This document shows positions 61,601-64,000 of a stretch of 64,000 bases of DNA, one piece after another; the first letter of the stretch is position 1, and each line of letters starts with the position of its first letter. A model generated the notes under the pieces. The model worked only from the letters and a program-made list of their open reading frames with translations, was not told the origin of the DNA and did no database searches. The position numbers and the translations under genes were made by a program. This DNA comes from B18-G4 sp032250805 (GTDB lineage Bacteria; Bacteroidota; Bacteroidia; Bacteroidales; B18-G4): the NCBI GenBank assembly GCA_032250805.1, contig JAVVEM010000015.1:4050-68049 (forward strand), given 5' to 3'.

Positions 61601-63369
61601 CTGCCTCGGGATCGGCCAACTATTCGTACGAGGCGGAGCCCTTCCACGTATTTTCTCAAAGGGGCACCTATATTGTAAAGCTCGACATGGTCGACATGTT
61701 TGGCTGTCAGGCGACCGTTTTCAAGGAGGTTCGGGTGAACGAGCTGCCGATGCCCGATTTTACTTACAGTGTGGCCACCTGCGACAGCGTGTACTTTTTC
61801 GAGGACCGCACACCCATAGGCAGTGCCGGGATATCATGCTGGCGCTGGGACTTCGGTGACGGCAGTCCGGTGATGACAGTATTTGCCAAATCAGGGGGCG
61901 ATGTGCATCATACCTATTCCGAATACGGAATATATAAGGTCACCCTCTCGGTCGAAAATATTCATGGATGCACAGATACCGCCAAACAAGACGTAGTATA
62001 CGACGACTGCATGGTGCCCGGCTTTACCGCCGCTGACCAGGTGTGCCAGTATACCGAACTTATCATTGATGTGAGCGGATCGGCAGGACCTGTGCAGCAG
62101 TGGTACTTCGACTTCGGCGATGGCAGGGATACCTCCTATACCCAGTCAACCAACAGCATCAGCCACAGCTATCAGCAGCCCGGCAACTATATGCTGCGTA
62201 TGGGCATTACGGCCATAATGAACGGAGTGATGGTTACCGACACCCTCAGCAAGCCCGTACGTGTGCTGCCGGCGCCTGAAGCAGGCTTTGTCACCACGGG
62301 CAGCTGCGTGGGCACTCCCGTGCGCTTTACCGATTCCAGCACCCATAACAACTCCTGGCCCACGGCCTGGCACTGGGACTTTGGCACCGCCAATGCCGGC
62401 GATACCGCCAGCGTGCAGGCGCCGGTGTTTACTTATCATGAGACCGGAAGCTATCCCATAAGCTTCAGCACGACAAATAATTTTGGTTGTACGGATGTAA
62501 TACAAAAAACCATTTCGGTCGGCCTGCCGCCCATGGCCGCTTTTGAGGCCACACCCGGATGCGTGGATGCGCCCGTATATTTTACCGACCATTCGCAGGC
62601 TGCCGCCGACCCCGTCACCGCCTGGAAATGGAACTTTGGCGACGAATTCTCTTCGCAGGATACCTCGCGGGAACAAAACCCTTCGTGGGCTTACAGCAAT
62701 GCCGAAGAAAAACTCGTTGAGCTGGTGGTGCTGAGCTCAGGCGGGTGCCCCGACACCCTGCGCCGGTGGATCGACATACATCCGAACCCCACAGCGGGCT
62801 TTACCGCCGAAACCAACTATGACGGCACACAGGGGCGCGTCGCACTCGAAGATGCTTCGGAAGGAGCCGAAGCATATTTCTGGGACTTCGGCGACGGCTT
62901 CAGCATTTACGACGACTATCCTCCGGTGATCCACGATTACCAGCAGGAGGGAAGCTTTATGGTTGAGCAGGTGGTATGGAACGAATGGGGTTGTGTAGAT
63001 ACCATTACCAAAGAAGTGGAGTTCATGCTCAAGACCCTTTACATCCCCAACGCCCTCAACCCGAACTCACCCGATCCCGAAGTACAGGTGTTCAGGCCCA
63101 AAGGCCGCAACCTGATGGCATACCGTATAGGCATCTATAATACATGGGGCGAAAGGATATGGGAAAGCACCGCCCTCGATGAGCAGGGCCGCCCCGCCGA
63201 AAGCTGGGACGGCACCTACGAAGGCAAGCTTGTTCCGACCGATGTATACGTGTGGAAAGCCGAAGCCATCTTCCGCGACGGCACCATATGGGAAGGCAGC
63301 AACACCAGCGAAAACAACCAGGATGAACTCGCCACAGGCACCAGCGGCCTGGTGGTGGTGGTAAGGTAA
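55660..63369 (+). CDS. Giant PKD-repeat adhesin-like protein with T9SS type B C-terminus
   Basis: A 2569-residue protein. A signal peptide (ALLLIIPWFFFFVVAP) precedes about 28 PKD-like modules of 80-100 residues, counted by the strand motif WxWDFGDG or its variants (NFGDP, TFENG, DFGTA). Most modules have one Cys near the start and a second in NxxGCxD, consistent with one disulfide each. The last ~110 residues (TLYIPNALNPNSPDPEVQVF, YNTWGERIWES, WDGTYEGKLVPTDVYVWKAE) form the gliding-motility-associated CHU_C/type B sorting domain. No catalytic domain is seen. It is predicted to be a cell-surface fibre or secreted adhesin exported by T9SS. It is bracketed by inverted repeats. Confidence 0.92.
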   Translation: MGRALLLIIPWFFFFVVAPNETAKGQGTVTANFVHNPDRQCADIPVFFDASSSVGTGLTYTWDFDDGTPVVTTSHDTITHRFYVFNDVSCSNHKWFFVKLIVTDVNNNTDTVVNMVWIVPQPRAALLDSMDHDWIICHDPLNPVFEDTLWLNVWAPLKQCVNWFNIDWGDGSDTNYLNLNDFPIYHVYHSYGTFPLHYLVHGVHDCDWDTTYNVQIVSFPTAHIDVTPVDPGCAPYTVQFAFSAYEYNYDSTTYTFDFGDGSPPLSWSFDEMSQYDTLTHTYVQPHCLNPNANTNGYLPSLYITDNGVCGDSTVYAPFVEVYEAPIAAFEPDHDSVCFPGTICFNNQTIPGYTYGCQQLATYLWDFGDGTATTEANPCHTYAQPGDYIVTLTAYSTDYCYDDISVLVHVYDHPLALLSVDLFNCQDDSVVFTDLSLPGSGYISAWLWDFGDGHSSTQQHPTHVYTAPGTYTTTLTVWNSKGCVDDTSITLQVWELPYAHFSDSSHCSYTVYFADHSDPHSAFMSSWHWDFGDGTISALQNPVHVYDTAGVFMVSLTVTNSHGCIETVTYPVIVHPLPVAAFNVDGTCLNYPSRFTDQSVANYGIVDTWEWDFGDGGTSTQQHPSHVYANPGTYVVRLIIETSIGCRDTAWALAQVYPLPVVNFTASPICDDYDTYFTDLSIPNAESIVSWYWQFGDGYASYQQHPNHIYAAPGFYDVTLTVENSNGCVADTTITIEIYSSPTANFYDNQPVCFEDTIYFYNTSTPNLDTIVEHFWQFGDGQTSYMENPAHLYAAPGHYVTSLTVTNTNGCTSTLTRGVYVYEIPTVDFDYTFPCWINETHFEDLSTLEGSGSIIQWMWDFGDGTMSYNQNPAHTFAGPGIYQVNLTTVTDMGCSSSFTKAVAIYDGPRAEFVADTLCVGYSIDFIDMSTPQQEIVSWYWDFGDPGSGSLNNSTQQHPEHTYNQGGEYTVTLTVTDTNGCFHSNSHTYYIEPNPLALFTYVGAICPYGVVEFYDLSQSYYSDIIRWEWDFGDGSPMQVFHAPYSPNTAHVFTTTGTFAVSLSVYTAAGCSNTYYEYVLVQPGPDADFTWENTCEDEETLFFDNTPANDIIIWEWNFGDPVTGAANYAYTPNPTHQFSSVGPYTVSMIVTNAMGCADTAIKTIDILPPPPVEFSWLAACEDTITWFFVDSSIVNTNTIIYYNWDFGDGYYSNLANPGHVYDGDGTYNVTLHLTDTAHCENSITHEVTVYKKPYAFYDITEPTCIGDSIFMNNMSSSVVGYIERWIWNYDDGTPNDTIWFPNDPNVMHIYQQTGNYSPVLTVTNTKGCSDSYSRELTVRPRPEADFTHSHPCENTPVSFTDLSVTNGQGNPSTYHWNFGDPASGVYNTSNLQHPQHTFTAGDSTYTISLIIVNFFGCADTMVKTIYVNDGPPVDFAWSDACEDMATTFFPDSSVINVNAVSAWFWDFGDGSFGYEPVIDHEFSLPGTYEVSLTITDSSVCSGIHTKLVTVNPAPLAMFFVPEVHCAGQPILFDDHSTSTTSYITAWHWDFGDGNDTTVYFPGDPDVTHTYNLTGTYAVVLSVLGADACMGTTTEYVSIDDSPEADFSWDGICQGSEFQFNDLSVAPLGTSIVSWSWNFDDPASGVLNTSTLQSPAHIFAGAGVHQVSLTVENSAGCYDSIVIPVNVSDGPEADFFFSGNCVNNATSFEVDTTVTNMSNNLFFEWDFGDGSPPSGLINPTHVYAVTGNYSVSLTVYDSLGCENVVSHDVAIQPGPVAIFDYDAGCEGEITAFIDYSYNPGNGMIIQWHWNFNDPASGASNQSYQKNPVHIFSGPGLYYVSLTVFSEEGCTDAISLPVNILPAPEADFTAQVNACGQGTVYFYDATVSQAPVVAWEWTFENGYHSNMANPVHSFSAIGETFPVRLVVTDNMGCTDTIIKDVYIPAELDVRIYAEDNCLYQEMQFSAMILEPQPNSIHSWSWDFGDPASGSANYSYEAEPFHVFSQRGTYIVKLDMVDMFGCQATVFKEVRVNELPMPDFTYSVATCDSVYFFEDRTPIGSAGISCWRWDFGDGSPVMTVFAKSGGDVHHTYSEYGIYKVTLSVENIHGCTDTAKQDVVYDDCMVPGFTAADQVCQYTELIIDVSGSAGPVQQWYFDFGDGRDTSYTQSTNSISHSYQQPGNYMLRMGITAIMNGVMVTDTLSKPVRVLPAPEAGFVTTGSCVGTPVRFTDSSTHNNSWPTAWHWDFGTANAGDTASVQAPVFTYHETGSYPISFSTTNNFGCTDVIQKTISVGLPPMAAFEATPGCVDAPVYFTDHSQAAADPVTAWKWNFGDEFSSQDTSREQNPSWAYSNAEEKLVELVVLSSGGCPDTLRRWIDIHPNPTAGFTAETNYDGTQGRVALEDASEGAEAYFWDFGDGFSIYDDYPPVIHDYQQEGSFMVEQVVWNEWGCVDTITKEVEFMLKTLYIPNALNPNSPDPEVQVFRPKGRNLMAYRIGIYNTWGERIWESTALDEQGRPAESWDGTYEGKLVPTDVYVWKAEAIFRDGTIWEGSNTSENNQDELATGTSGLVVVVR

Positions 63370-63659
63370 TGCGAAGTATCGGGTTACGAGGTATTAAACT
63401 TCAGATAACAGTTCCTATGAGGCATGAGATGGGGGGATATTCATTTTCCATTCGGCATTTTGCATTTTTCATGTTTCATTTTATTCAAATGATATATGAT
63501 ACATGGTGCATGAGATGGGGGGAAAGGGAGAAAGGGAGAAAGGGAGAAAGGAATGATGAACACTGAACACTGAACATGGAACATGGAATGTTTTAAAATT
63601 TACACTTTACAATGTACATTTTACAATTAAAGGTTGTTGATGATTGTATCCATTGCATC
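63370..63659. other. Intergenic spacer with tandem 8-mer
   Basis: No gene is visible. It holds four tandem copies of gaaaggga (about 63521-63551), then cactgaacactgaacatgga words, and ttacactttacaatgtacat near 63600. The last is an inverse of acactgtacattgtaaactg near 2573. Confidence 0.55.
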
Positions 63660-63945
63660 CATAAGAGACAAGTGAACTAAAGTGACTAAAGTTGGTATAA
63701 CCATAGAACCCTGAAACACTGAAGCACTGAAACACTGAAGCACTGAAACACTGAAACCCCCGAGGTTTCGGGACAGGCACCGAGTCCTCGGGGCAGGCAC
63801 TGAAACCATATTAATACCTTTTCTTCTCTTTCCGCGTAGCGGATATTCAATTGTAGACCGGCAGGTAACGATAAGGTTATATCTACCGCGTAGCGGTTGT
63901 TTATTTCGTGCCAACCAGCGGCATCACCATCACCCCTCCCCAACC
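63660..63945 (-). repeat. Inverted intergenic repeat, right copy
   Basis: Reverse-complement copy of 54629-54906, with core 63817-63919. The word array differs in length: tandem ctgaaaca/ctgaagca 8-mers occupy about 63711-63757, where the left copy has a different number. The open frame here that repeats MARNKQPLRG is part of the repeat. Confidence 0.85.
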
Positions 63946-64000
63946 TAATGGCGCTAACATAGGAATTTTATTTATATTTTCTGTATCTTCCCTGCTTTGT
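63946..64000. other. Window end, no feature seen
   Basis: AT-rich sequence after the repeat. A promoter for a gene beyond the window is possible, but I see no full element. Confidence 0.3.

Noticed and set aside
56188..62934. Many long frames inside the PKD gene on both strands
   Set aside because: Repeated codon patterns of the PKD modules create open shadows. None has a recognisable fold or start context.
63711..63757. Possible CRISPR-like array
   Set aside because: The units are 8-mers in direct tandem without spacers. This is slippage in an intergenic repeat.

Overview
The window is a stretch of a Bacteroidota chromosome, most likely class Bacteroidia (an uncultured Bacteroidales or Marinilabiliales relative). 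Support comes from gene content: a fused MurF-alanine racemase, the gliding/T9SS lipoprotein GldH, two proteins with type IX secretion C-terminal domains (type A and type B), a TonB-dependent receptor with a carboxypeptidase-regulatory N-terminus, a b558-type three-gene succinate dehydrogenase/fumarate reductase, and many matches to the Bacteroidota -7 promoter element TAnnTTTG. No rRNA, tRNA, CRISPR array, prophage or transposase gene was seen.

Layout. 1-6.9 kb (minus strand): the N-terminal part of a TMTC-like membrane protein with TPRs, an alpha/beta hydrolase, a small membrane protein and two diverged M24 Xaa-Pro aminopeptidases, separated by repeat-rich spacers. 7.0-15.7 kb (plus): sdhCAB, then holB-ricT-gldH-pbp1A. 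15.7-21.1 kb (plus): a CotH-like lipoprotein with a beta-helix, a metallophosphoesterase-like lipoprotein, a DUF4956 membrane protein and a VTC-type polyphosphate polymerase domain protein. These meet head-on, 8 bp apart, a minus-strand pair: a 1200-residue acyltransferase-3/LTA-synthase-like fusion and a GT2 glycosyltransferase (21.1-25.4 kb). 25.5-30.7 kb (minus): murF-alr, pdxA and a B12-binding radical SAM protein. 30.8-33.5 kb: a GNAT acetyltransferase and the yicC-gmk-nadD operon. 33.7-38.6 kb (plus): a propeller histidine kinase, a LytTR response regulator and a phospholipase D protein. 38.7-50.5 kb: rocD, sod, a TonB receptor pair, rpmB, a DUF362 T9SS substrate, cinA, a Usp protein, a nucleoside phosphorylase and a glucosaminidase. 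50.5-54.2 kb: a SirB1-like protein, a phosphoglycosyl transferase, a DegT aminotransferase and purC. 55.7-63.4 kb: one 2569-residue protein of about 28 PKD modules ending in a type B T9SS domain.

Most genes are housekeeping or envelope genes. Two regions stand out. The first is the CotH/metallophosphoesterase/DUF4956/VTC cluster facing the AT3-LTAS/GT2 pair. It looks like an uncharacterised surface phosphorylation, polyphosphate or polymer-decoration system, and the two halves appear to share a C-terminal/N-terminal beta-sandwich module. The second is the giant PKD gene, bracketed by inverted copies of a roughly 280-bp intergenic repeat whose 103-bp core is 101/103 identical. The spacers at 2.0-2.7, 5.2-5.6, 54.2-55.1 and 63.4-63.95 kb share short word-like repeats and hairpins. 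One hairpin occurs twice at the same 35-nt length with a compensatory stem change.
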